Origin: an uncultured Gammaproteobacteria bacterium
GTDB lineage: Bacteria; Pseudomonadota; Gammaproteobacteria; Arenicellales; Poriferihabitantaceae
Direction of reading: 5' to 3'
Length of the DNA stretch: 19,935 bases
Assembly (NCBI GenBank): GCA_938021685.1
Contig: CALIFM010000206.1
Span: 1 to 19,935 of the forward strand
Positions 12,529 through 18,379 of the stretch are shown here, piece after piece. The notes beneath the pieces are model-generated. The model searched no databases. It was not told the origin of the DNA and saw nothing but the letters and a program-made list of their open reading frames with translations. Both the position numbers and the translations under genes were made by a program. Numbering within the stretch: position 1 is the stretch's first letter; each line of letters begins with the position of its first letter.

Positions 12529-13572
12529 TTATTCAGTTCGTTTGGGTGCTGTGCGCGGAAATTTGACGATAACCGTGTAATAATTTTCAGTCTGCACTTT
12601 GTTGACCGCCCCTTCGTCGGCGTAAAAATAATCAAAACGGTCAATCACATTTTGCTGCGCAATGTGATTGCCTTCGCGCACAGGACGCTTAGAATCGGGC
12701 TTTGGATTTATGATGTTGACAAATACATGTTCGTCATTTTGGCGTACTTTGATCAGCACCGTGCCGCCATTTACTCGTGTTTCTATGCCGTGGTAGATGG
12801 CGTTTTCGATTAAGGGTTGCAAGGTTAGAATGGGGATGAGCGCATTTTGGTCTACGCCGTGTTCGATTCCCCATTCGACATGCAAGCGATCACCCAAGCG
12901 CATCATTTCTAGGCCTGCGTATTTTTTAACCATGTCCAACTCATCAGCTAGTGGTACTAGCTTGCGCTTGTCAGTCATGATAGTGCGAAACATGTCAGCC
13001 AAGTCCATCAAGCCTTCTTCGGCGCGATTTGGGTCCTCGTGAATCAATGTCGCAACACTGTTGAGGCTGTTAAACAAAAAATGCGGTCGGATACGAAAAT
13101 CGAGATCTGACACGGCACTTTGTACTTCAGAGTGGTATAACTTACGGCGCACAGAAGCTAATTGCTCATAGACTAAGGTGCCGGGCAGCACAAAAAGAGC
13201 CATAACCCACTCGTAGCCATAATGGCCAATGTGACTCGATGAGAACAAACCTAGTTTGGGTGGACTGAAGTGCAGAGATAGATCATCTATTAGCACTATG
13301 TGCAATACAACAAGAAAAAGGGCGCCCAAACTCCAAGCCACTAGCGAGCCGATGATTGGATTTATGTTTCTAAGTGGCTTTTTAAGTGCCCATAAGCTTA
13401 GAGTAATCAGTGCATAAGCACTTAGCACAAGTATTATGATTTCGCTGCTGGGCAATCGGCCAAGTACTAATGAGGCAGCACCGATGCCCAAGATAGTCGC
13501 TATCAAAAATCGTCGCGGAAAGCGGCCGTAGCGGTAATCTAAGGTAAATGTAAGTTTTTCTTCGTTAAGCAT
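12529..13572 (-). CDS. algZ: AlgZ/FimS-like sensor histidine kinase (LytS/YehU type)
   Basis: From the chosen ATG at 13572 this gives 347 residues. Four hydrophobic segments lie at about 22-38, 45-62, 75-96 and 121-138, then a short linker and a His_kinase domain of the LytS type: phospho-acceptor H164 in RIRPHFLFNSLNS and an ATP-binding N-box with N257 in LQPLIENAIYHG. The glycine box is degenerate: GNHIAQQNVIDRF (301-313) stands where GxGIGLxNxxxRL is usual. AlgZ/FimS of Pseudomonas is also known to deviate from standard kinase motifs. Divergent orientation from argH matches argH-algZ of Pseudomonas, supporting the name. The partner regulator gene algR does not follow; a terminator and rpsU do. 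The frame extends upstream to an ATG at 13686, but those 38 residues look non-coding (Cys-rich, no family match). The signal sensed is unknown. Confidence 0.82.
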   Translation of the reverse strand: MLNEEKLTFTLDYRYGRFPRRFLIATILGIGAASLVLGRLPSSEIIILVLSAYALITLSLWALKKPLRNINPIIGSLVAWSLGALFLVVLHIVLIDDLSLHFSPPKLGLFSSSHIGHYGYEWVMALFVLPGTLVYEQLASVRRKLYHSEVQSAVSDLDFRIRPHFLFNSLNSVATLIHEDPNRAEEGLMDLADMFRTIMTDKRKLVPLADELDMVKKYAGLEMMRLGDRLHVEWGIEHGVDQNALIPILTLQPLIENAIYHGIETRVNGGTVLIKVRQNDEHVFVNIINPKPDSKRPVREGNHIAQQNVIDRFDYFYADEGAVNKVQTENYYTVIVKFPRTAPKRTE

Positions 13573-13981
13573 CGTTAGGATCAACCACTCTAAATAAATC
13601 CAGTGTGTAAATTTCGCCGTACAGCTTTGATGCAGTTGTGCATTTTGAAAGCTGCAATTTGATGCGACAAAAACACAAAAACCCATAAACAGTAAAGGGT
13701 CATGATGCCGTCTTGTTAAACAACAGTTGGGTGTCTGATTTTAATGCTTGCCAAACGCTGCCATGGCGCGCGAAGCAATCCGGAGTCTAGAGTTATTTTT
13801 ATGCGGTTGCAAGCCGTTAATCGAACAAATGTATGCATTTGTCGAGATTCTTTGCTGCCTGGTTATGTCGATAATTCAAACTTGCTGGTTTTTAGGCGAA
13901 ATAAAATCCGAAAAAACACGCAGCATGAGGTGCGTCAATCCCCTACAATATTGCGTATCATTTTATTACTGAAAATTAAAG
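13573..13981. promoter_or_regulatory. algZ-argH divergent intergenic region (409 bp)
   Basis: No convincing gene. A stem-loop at 13623-13653 (AGCTTT/AAAGCT outer, ATGCA/TGCAT inner) would fall in the algZ leader. A 7-bp dyad with a 4-base centre lies at 13825-13842. A candidate argH -10, TACAAT, is at 13944-13949 with no good -35. Two short plus-strand reading frames starting at 13744 and 13748 overlap the argH start and show no protein-like features. Confidence 0.5.
13825..13842. promoter_or_regulatory. Candidate operator upstream of argH
   Basis: ACAAATGTATGCATTTGT is a perfect inverted repeat of 7 bp with a 4-base centre, about 110 bp upstream of the putative argH -10. Its size and centre spacing resemble an ARG box, but the half-sites do not match the TGAAT/ATTCA form well. 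The regulator is unknown. Confidence 0.35.
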
Positions 13982-15379
13982 ATGAGCGGTAAAATTTGGG
14001 GTGGACGGTTTTCGCAAGACACGAATGAATTAGTAGAGCAATTTTCATCGTCGGTGCAGTTTGATCAACGCCTATATGCTCACGATATCCTCGGTTCCAT
14101 TGCACATGCGCGGATGTTGGCTAAGGTAGGTGTGATTAGTAAAGACGATTTTGCCAGTATTGAGGCAGGGCTTGAGCAAATAAAAGCGCAAATTGAAGCC
14201 GGCGAGCTTGAGTGGTCTGTGCAGCTTGAAGACGTGCATATGAATATCGAGTCGCGCTTGACTGATTTAGTGGGCGATGCAGGTAAACGACTGCATACAG
14301 GCCGCTCGCGTAATGATCAAATTGCCACCGATATCCGCCTCTATTTGCGTGATGCCATAGGCGAGATTCAGCATGCATTATTACAAGTGCAAGTGGGCTT
14401 AGCAGAGGTGGCAGAAGCTCAAGCCGACACCATTATGCCAGGTTTTACCCATATGCAAGTCGCTCAGCCGATTACCTTTGGACATCATATGTTGGCTTGG
14501 AATGAAATGCTAGAACGTGATTTTAGTCGTTTGACTGACTGCGCGAAACGCATGAATGTTTGCCCTTTGGGCAGTGCAGCATTGGCCGGAACCAGCTTTG
14601 CCATCGACCGCGAGATGACTGCGAAAGAGTTGGGGTTTGACTACCCCAGCGCCAATTCATTGGACGCTGTGGCCGACCGTGATTTTATGATTGAATTTAC
14701 GGCGGCTGCATCGCTATTGATGGTGCATTTGTCGCGCATGGCTGAAGAGATGATTTTATGGTCAACCGATGCCTTTGATTTCGTCGACCTGGGCGATGCC
14801 TTTTGTACGGGTTCTAGCATTATGCCGCAAAAGAAGAACCCCGATATGGCTGAGTTGGTGCGTGGTAAAACTAGCCGCGTTAATGGCCATTTACATGGTT
14901 TGTTGATGTTAATGAAGGGCCAGCCATTGACTTATAATCGCGACAACCAAGAAGACAAAGAAATGCTGTTTGACAGTATCGACACCTGCTTGGTTTGTTT
15001 GCAGGTGTATAGCGAGATGATTCCGCAGATGCTCGTTAAAAAAGACAAACTATATGCGGCGGCGCAGGGTGGGTATGCCACGGCTACTGACTTGGCAGAC
15101 TACTTAGTGCGTAAGCAAGTGCCGTTTCGTGATGCACACGAAATTGTAGGTAAAACCGTGAACCATGCTATTGAGCAAGACTGTACTTTGGATGCGCTGC
15201 CCTTGTCGGCGATGCAGCAATTTTGCAGCGCGATCGAAGAGGATGTGTTCGATGTTTTAACTTTAGAGGGCTCAGTCAATGCACGCGATCATATTGGTGG
15301 TACGGCGCCAGCGCGGGTGCTAGCCGCAGCCAAAACTGCGAAGCGACAACTTGCGACTAAAATAAAACAATTTGCTTAG
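13982..15379 (+). CDS. argH: Argininosuccinate lyase
   Basis: This 465-residue enzyme cleaves argininosuccinate to arginine and fumarate, the last step of arginine synthesis. The fumarase/aspartase superfamily signature GSSIMPQKKNPD lies at residues 277-288 and contains the catalytic serine loop. Other active-site segments are the N-terminal WGGRF, DVHMNIE (about 84-90), TGRSRNDQ (106-113) and the general region around H157 in GFTHMQVAQP. The length is typical and the N-terminus MSGKIWGGRFSQ fixes the start at 13982, though no Shine-Dalgarno is present. The gene is divergent from algZ and is followed by the LptM-like lipoprotein and lysA with gaps of 71 and 96 bp and no terminator in between, so it may head a longer transcript. 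Fumarate released here feeds the TCA cycle. Confidence 0.96.
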   Translation: MSGKIWGGRFSQDTNELVEQFSSSVQFDQRLYAHDILGSIAHARMLAKVGVISKDDFASIEAGLEQIKAQIEAGELEWSVQLEDVHMNIESRLTDLVGDAGKRLHTGRSRNDQIATDIRLYLRDAIGEIQHALLQVQVGLAEVAEAQADTIMPGFTHMQVAQPITFGHHMLAWNEMLERDFSRLTDCAKRMNVCPLGSAALAGTSFAIDREMTAKELGFDYPSANSLDAVADRDFMIEFTAAASLLMVHLSRMAEEMILWSTDAFDFVDLGDAFCTGSSIMPQKKNPDMAELVRGKTSRVNGHLHGLLMLMKGQPLTYNRDNQEDKEMLFDSIDTCLVCLQVYSEMIPQMLVKKDKLYAAAQGGYATATDLADYLVRKQVPFRDAHEIVGKTVNHAIEQDCTLDALPLSAMQQFCSAIEEDVFDVLTLEGSVNARDHIGGTAPARVLAAAKTAKRQLATKIKQFA

Positions 15380-15383
15380 ATCG

Positions 15384-15405
15384 CAAGCGCGCTTGGGTTT
15401 ATAAT
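15384..15405 (+). promoter_or_regulatory. Possible internal promoter and palindrome before the LptM-like gene
   Basis: A perfect 12-bp palindrome CAAGCGCGCTTG (15384-15395) is followed by a perfect TATAAT (15400-15405). No recognisable -35 lies 16-18 bp upstream, so an activator bound at the palindrome may be needed, or the match may be chance. Predicted start is near 15412, before the ATG at 15451. Confidence 0.35.
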
Positions 15406-15450
15406 GGGCCAATAAGCGCTAGATTTTATGCAACCATATACATTGAACCC

Positions 15451-16014
15451 ATGATCATGCAATTTATTAAGCATTCTTCAACAACTATTAAGGTAATAGC
15501 CGTCGTTTTATTTTTTGGTTTGGCACTTAGCGGCTGTGGCCAAAAAGGTGACTTATTTATACCAGCAGATGTACTGGCTGCATCAGCAGCAAAACGTGCG
15601 GCTGAATTGAGAGTGGAGCAAGCCGAAGAGCGTGCCGAGCGCAAAGCAGAGTTGCTAAAGATGGCTGGAAATGCAACGCCAGAAGAGCTTGAAGCGATCA
15701 ATAGTGAGCTTGAGCAGATTGAGATTTTAGATCAACGAGAGCTAAAGCGCATAGCAACTGAAAGCCGGGCAGAGCGTAAAGCCTTGTTGCAGGAAAAGAT
15801 CGAAGATGGGGAGATGACTGCAGAAGAGCTCGAAGCGGTTAATAGCGAGCTTGCAGCAATAGAGCAACTAGAAACGGAGCGCCTAGAGCAGTTAGAACTT
15901 GAGAGGATTGCTGCACGTAAAGAATTTCTGAACAGAAAACTAGAAAGTGGGGAGCTTACACCAGAGGAGCTTGAAGCCGTAAATGCTGAGCTTAAAGAGT
16001 TAGAAGGATCATAA
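15451..16014 (+). CDS. LptM-like lipoprotein with repeat-extended coiled-coil tail
   Basis: This 187-residue protein opens like LptM (YifL/LppL): a short basic N-terminus, a hydrophobic signal (residues 13-25), a lipobox LALSGCGQKGDLFIP with the lipidated cysteine at C29, and then the GQKGDLF block typical of the family. LptM assists disulfide maturation of the LPS translocon LptD in the outer membrane. Usual family members are only about 60 residues; here about 140 very charged, Glu/Leu/Arg-rich residues follow and should form long helices or a coiled coil in the periplasm. Three copies of a TPEELEAVNSELxxIE motif begin at residues 76, 123 and 170, exactly 47 apart. Position between argH and lysA matches lptM-lysA of other gammaproteobacteria. 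The function of the extension is unknown. ATG 15451 and ATG 15457 are both possible starts. Confidence 0.78.
   Translation: MIMQFIKHSSTTIKVIAVVLFFGLALSGCGQKGDLFIPADVLAASAAKRAAELRVEQAEERAERKAELLKMAGNATPEELEAINSELEQIEILDQRELKRIATESRAERKALLQEKIEDGEMTAEELEAVNSELAAIEQLETERLEQLELERIAARKEFLNRKLESGELTPEELEAVNAELKELEGS
15637..16005 (+). repeat. Three in-frame repeats (141-bp period) inside the LptM-like gene
   Basis: Each unit reads (E/A)RKxxL...-(T)xEELEAxNxELxxIE. Motif cores are at 15676-15723, 15817-15864 and 15958-16005, giving a 47-codon period. The first unit is two residues shorter between ERK and TPE. DNA identity between units is moderate, so the duplication is old or has been held at protein level. 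Confidence 0.8.
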
Positions 16015-16027
16015 TTAATGCTCATTA

Positions 16028-16062
16028 CTGATGTTGCTGTAAGCGTGAAGCAGCTGCATCAG
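16028..16062 (+). other. Stem-loop between the LptM-like gene and lysA
   Basis: CTGATG/CATCAG (6 bp) and, inside it, GCTG/CAGC (4 bp) form a stem with a 2x2 internal loop and an 11-base terminal loop. No U-run follows. It may be an mRNA processing or regulatory structure ahead of lysA. Function is inferred only. Confidence 0.35.
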
Positions 16063-16110
16063 TGCTCTAGCCTGCGGTTGATAACACTGCATTGAACATC
16101 AGCAAGTCAA

Positions 16111-17361
16111 ATGGATTATTTTAATTACCGTGATGGGCAATTATTTGCCGAAGACTGCGCCCTGCGCGATTTGGCAGCGGCCCACGGTACTCCTTTATAT
16201 GTTTATTCACGCGCCACGTTAGAACGTCATTGGCATGCCTTTAATGATGCCTTTGGTGATTATCCGCACAGTGTTTGTTACGCAGTCAAAGCTAATAGCA
16301 GTTTGGCGGTGCTTAGTGTGCTGGCTAAATTGGGCTCTAGCTTCGACATCGTTTCGGGCGGTGAGCTGGAGCGTGTGATTGCTGCAGGTGGTGACCCCAC
16401 CACGATAATATTTTCTGGTGTGGGCAAACTAGAATGGGAAATACGCCGCGCCCTGGAAACAAAAATTAAATGCTTTAATGTTGAATCACGTCCTGAGCTT
16501 GAACGCTTGGCTAGCATCGCGCAGGAATCTGGTCAAATTGCCCCCGTGGCGCTACGCATCAATCCTGATGTAGACGCGCAAACTCACCCTTACATTTCCA
16601 CCGGTATGAAACACAATAAGTTTGGTGTGGGCATGGATGAGGCACGCAGCTTGTATGAGTTTGCACATCAGAATTTGCATCTCAATGTGAAAGGGGTAGC
16701 TTGCCACATTGGTTCACAGTTGACCGAAACGCAGCCTTATGAAGATGCGATGGATAAGGTATTGCTCTTTGTCAAAGAATTACAACAGGTAGGTATTGAG
16801 CTAGACCACATTGATTTTGGCGGCGGCTTAGGGGTGCGTTATAAAGATGAAACGCCGCCCTTGCCCAGTGAATATTGGGCAGCTATCTTCAAACGTTTAC
16901 AAGCACATGGGATCAATTTGCCAGTGTCGGTGGAACCTGGGCGTGCCATTGCAGGCAATGCAGGTGTATTGCTGACTAAAATTGAATACTTAAAGCAAGG
17001 TGAAGTAAGTCAGTTTTGTATTGTGGATGCGGCGATGAATGATCTCATTCGGCCGGCTTTATATAGTGCTTATCAAGAAATTGTGGAAGTTGACCAAAAT
17101 TGTGACGCGAAGGCACAAACCTATGATGTGGTTGGTCCAATTTGCGAATCAGGTGATTTTTTGGGCAAAGAGCGCGAGCTTAAAGTGCAGGTAGGCGATT
17201 TGTTAGCGGTGCGCACGGCAGGTGCATACAGTGCAGTGCAGTCATCTAATTATAACAGCCGCGGTCGTGCTGCTGAAGTGATGGTGGACGGTGCGGCTGC
17301 GCATGTTGTACGCAAGCGCGAACAAATCAAGGACCTGTTTGCGCTTGAGTCGGTATTATAG
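16111..17361 (+). CDS. lysA: Diaminopimelate decarboxylase
   Basis: This 416-residue PLP enzyme decarboxylates meso-diaminopimelate to lysine, the last step of lysine synthesis. The fold-III (alanine racemase-like) barrel carries the PLP lysine K60 in YAVKANSS. HIGSQ (199-203), the glycine-rich phosphate loop DFGGGLG (235-241) and EPGRAIAG (275-282) bind PLP, and C345 in CESGDFLG is the catalytic cysteine contributed across the dimer. The length is typical. It follows the LptM-like gene as in other gammaproteobacteria, but the usual next gene dapF is missing; instead three small genes follow, the first after 59 bp. The stretch between them is T-rich without a clear hairpin, so read-through is plausible. 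ATG 16111 gives the family's MDYFNYRDGQL opening. No Shine-Dalgarno is visible. Confidence 0.96.
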   Translation: MDYFNYRDGQLFAEDCALRDLAAAHGTPLYVYSRATLERHWHAFNDAFGDYPHSVCYAVKANSSLAVLSVLAKLGSSFDIVSGGELERVIAAGGDPTTIIFSGVGKLEWEIRRALETKIKCFNVESRPELERLASIAQESGQIAPVALRINPDVDAQTHPYISTGMKHNKFGVGMDEARSLYEFAHQNLHLNVKGVACHIGSQLTETQPYEDAMDKVLLFVKELQQVGIELDHIDFGGGLGVRYKDETPPLPSEYWAAIFKRLQAHGINLPVSVEPGRAIAGNAGVLLTKIEYLKQGEVSQFCIVDAAMNDLIRPALYSAYQEIVEVDQNCDAKAQTYDVVGPICESGDFLGKERELKVQVGDLLAVRTAGAYSAVQSSNYNSRGRAAEVMVDGAAAHVVRKREQIKDLFALESVL

Positions 17362-17420
17362 GCGCCTTGCCCTATTTTTTATTTTGCCGCTTTTTTCCTT
17401 AGTGTAATCAATGGTGATCT

Positions 17421-17732
17421 ATGCTCGAGGATGAATTAAAGCTGTTGTTTGTTGTGGGCCATGCTGATACCACTAGCGCGCTCATTGGCTTAGCTGAGGC
17501 TTGTAATCGGGCCCAACAAAGTTATATGTGTTTTTTTACGGGCGAAGGCGTGCATCAGTTAGCTGATCCCAGCCAAGCGTTACAAGATGTATTAAACAAG
17601 GCTAGTCCGGCTGTTGCTTGTCAAGCTTCGTGGATAAGCCGCTATAAAAATACTATCCTGCCTGTGGACGAAGGTAGCCAAGCTGATCATAGCCTGCTAT
17701 TAGCGGAGGCGCACAAAGTGGTGTCCTTATGA
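17421..17732 (+). CDS. Small DsrE/TusD-like protein
   Basis: This 103-residue protein has the layout of the DsrE fold: strand LKLLFVVGHAD (6-16), helix TTSALIGLAEACNRAQQ, strand YMCFFTGEGVHQLAD (35-49), helix, strand PAVACQASW with C67, and a final short strand HKVVSL. C67 falls where DsrE/TusD carry their sulfur-relay cysteine (VVCVAA in DsrE, from memory). The FFTGEGV segment corresponds to the FFYHDGV segment of DsrE. Members of this family pass persulfide sulfur in sulfur oxidation or tRNA 2-thiolation. It is shorter than classic DsrE (about 120-130 residues). It leads a run of three small genes spaced by 22 and 11 bp. Family placement rests on pattern matching by eye, so it is tentative. 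Confidence 0.55.
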   Translation: MLEDELKLLFVVGHADTTSALIGLAEACNRAQQSYMCFFTGEGVHQLADPSQALQDVLNKASPAVACQASWISRYKNTILPVDEGSQADHSLLLAEAHKVVSL

Positions 17733-17754
17733 GTCCTAATATAGTCTGGGGTTA

Positions 17755-18030
17755 ATGGCATATATAAAGCATATTTTAGTGCTGGCCAAGCACGATCAAG
17801 CGGAGGCGATGCGTGTGGCTGCTGGTTTGGCTATTTATGGCCTCAAAGTCGATTTGGTATTTGCTGACTACTTCGTACAAGACAGCAAAGCCAATCGACA
17901 GCAAACCGAAGCGCTTGAGCTGAGCGAGATAGAGCCTTTATCGTTGGTTGACGACCCCCTGCTTGATCATATTGAGACAAGTGCTTTCATTGCCTTATTG
18001 AATAGGACCATTACAGTGCTGACTTTATAG
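17755..18030 (+). CDS. Small DsrF/TusC-like protein without cysteine
   Basis: This 91-residue protein opens with a strand-helix-strand pattern, IKHILVLAKHD - AEAMRVAAGLAIYG - LKVDLVFADYF, resembling the first half of DsrE-fold proteins. A variable middle follows, then a short C-terminal strand ITVLTL. It contains no cysteine, as expected if it were a structural TusC-like partner rather than the sulfur carrier. Its place as the middle gene of the trio matches the dsrE-dsrF-dsrH / tusD-tusC-tusB order. The similarity is weak and the middle part (KANRQQTEALELSEIEPL) is not recognised, so an unrelated small protein is possible. A GGGG shortly before the ATG could act as a poor Shine-Dalgarno. Confidence 0.5.
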   Translation: MAYIKHILVLAKHDQAEAMRVAAGLAIYGLKVDLVFADYFVQDSKANRQQTEALELSEIEPLSLVDDPLLDHIETSAFIALLNRTITVLTL

Positions 18031-18041
18031 CAATAGCAGCA

Positions 18042-18266
18042 ATGACCGCTTCAAAATCACAAACTAATCATCCACTGGCTGCCAGCACAGTGCTGCTGGA
18101 TATCGGCTTATATTCCAACGACAGCCCCTTGCGTGCGGCATTGTTAGCGAAAGCTAAAAGCGATTCTTCTTGGGCAGTGCTTGATGCTTGTCACGAAATG
18201 ACGAATACGCAGTGGGATGATGCGCTGCAACAAGTGCTGGCAGCAAAGTTAAGCTTAAGCTTATAG
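18042..18266 (+). CDS. Small hypothetical protein, possibly DsrH/TusB-like
   Basis: This 74-residue protein starts 11 bp after the previous stop. After a polar N-terminus it has a strand STVLLDIGLYS, a segment SPLRAALLAKAKSDSSWAVLDACHEM, and a C-terminal helix and strand DALQQVLAAKLSLSL. The SP-L-LL spacing followed by a hydrophobic strand recalls DsrH/TusB, but the similarity is faint. The single cysteine (C50) is not in the position I would expect for the TusB family. Position as third gene of the cassette is the main support. A 14-bp perfect palindrome of AAGCTT type (18250-18263) lies in the last codons. It is followed by a strong terminator at 18292. Confidence 0.45.
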   Translation: MTASKSQTNHPLAASTVLLDIGLYSNDSPLRAALLAKAKSDSSWAVLDACHEMTNTQWDDALQQVLAAKLSLSL

Positions 18267-18291
18267 CTAGCTGTTTCTATTTTCCCTAAGC

Positions 18292-18320
18292 GAAAAAAAG
18301 CCCGCTCAAGGCGGGCTTTT
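18292..18320. terminator. Bidirectional rho-independent terminator
   Basis: A run of seven A, then GCCCGC / GCGGGC (18300-18305 and 18311-18316) with a 5-base loop, then TTTT. The A-run gives a U-tail on the opposite strand. It closes the lysA/small-gene unit and can also stop transcripts from the BCCT gene. Confidence 0.88.
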
Positions 18321-18330
18321 GACGAACTAA

Positions 18331-18360
18331 AATCAATCCCTGCGCGATAAACCGCAGGGA
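18331..18360 (-). terminator. Terminator-like hairpin after the BCCT transporter gene
   Basis: TCCCTGCG and CGCAGGGA (18337-18344, 18353-18360) form a perfect 8-bp stem with an 8-base loop. On the minus strand it is followed by TTGATTTTAG, a weak U-tail. The stronger shared terminator lies just beyond. Confidence 0.6.
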
Positions 18361-18365
18361 CCAAT

Positions 18366-18379
18366 ACTAGTGCACTAGT
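18366..18379. other. Perfect 14-bp palindrome across the BCCT stop codon
   Basis: ACTAGTGCACTAGT is its own reverse complement and contains the stop (18375-18377, minus strand). It could bind a dimeric protein or be chance in a CTAG-rich genome. Confidence 0.4.

Noticed and set aside
13573..13686. 38-residue N-terminal extension of the sensor kinase from ATG 13686
   Set aside because: The extension is Cys-rich and unlike AlgZ N-termini. It also contains a stem-loop better explained as leader. The ATG at 13572 gives 347 residues, close to the family length of about 358.
13744..13992. Two short plus-strand frames upstream of argH (82 and 74 residues)
   Set aside because: One runs into the argH start in another frame. 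Both are rich in Arg, Cys and Ser without domain features, and they lie in what looks like a promoter region.
15637..16005. CRISPR-like or satellite repeat
   Set aside because: The three units are in frame, have diverged at DNA level, have a 141-bp period and encode a conserved helical motif, so they are protein repeats.
17362..17420. Terminator after lysA
   Set aside because: There are two T-rich runs but no stable hairpin in front of them, so I do not call a terminator here.
18250..18263. Perfect AAGCTT-type palindrome (14 bp) as an operator or attachment site
   Set aside because: It lies inside the last codons (Leu-Ser repeats) of the third small gene and is explained by repetitive coding sequence.
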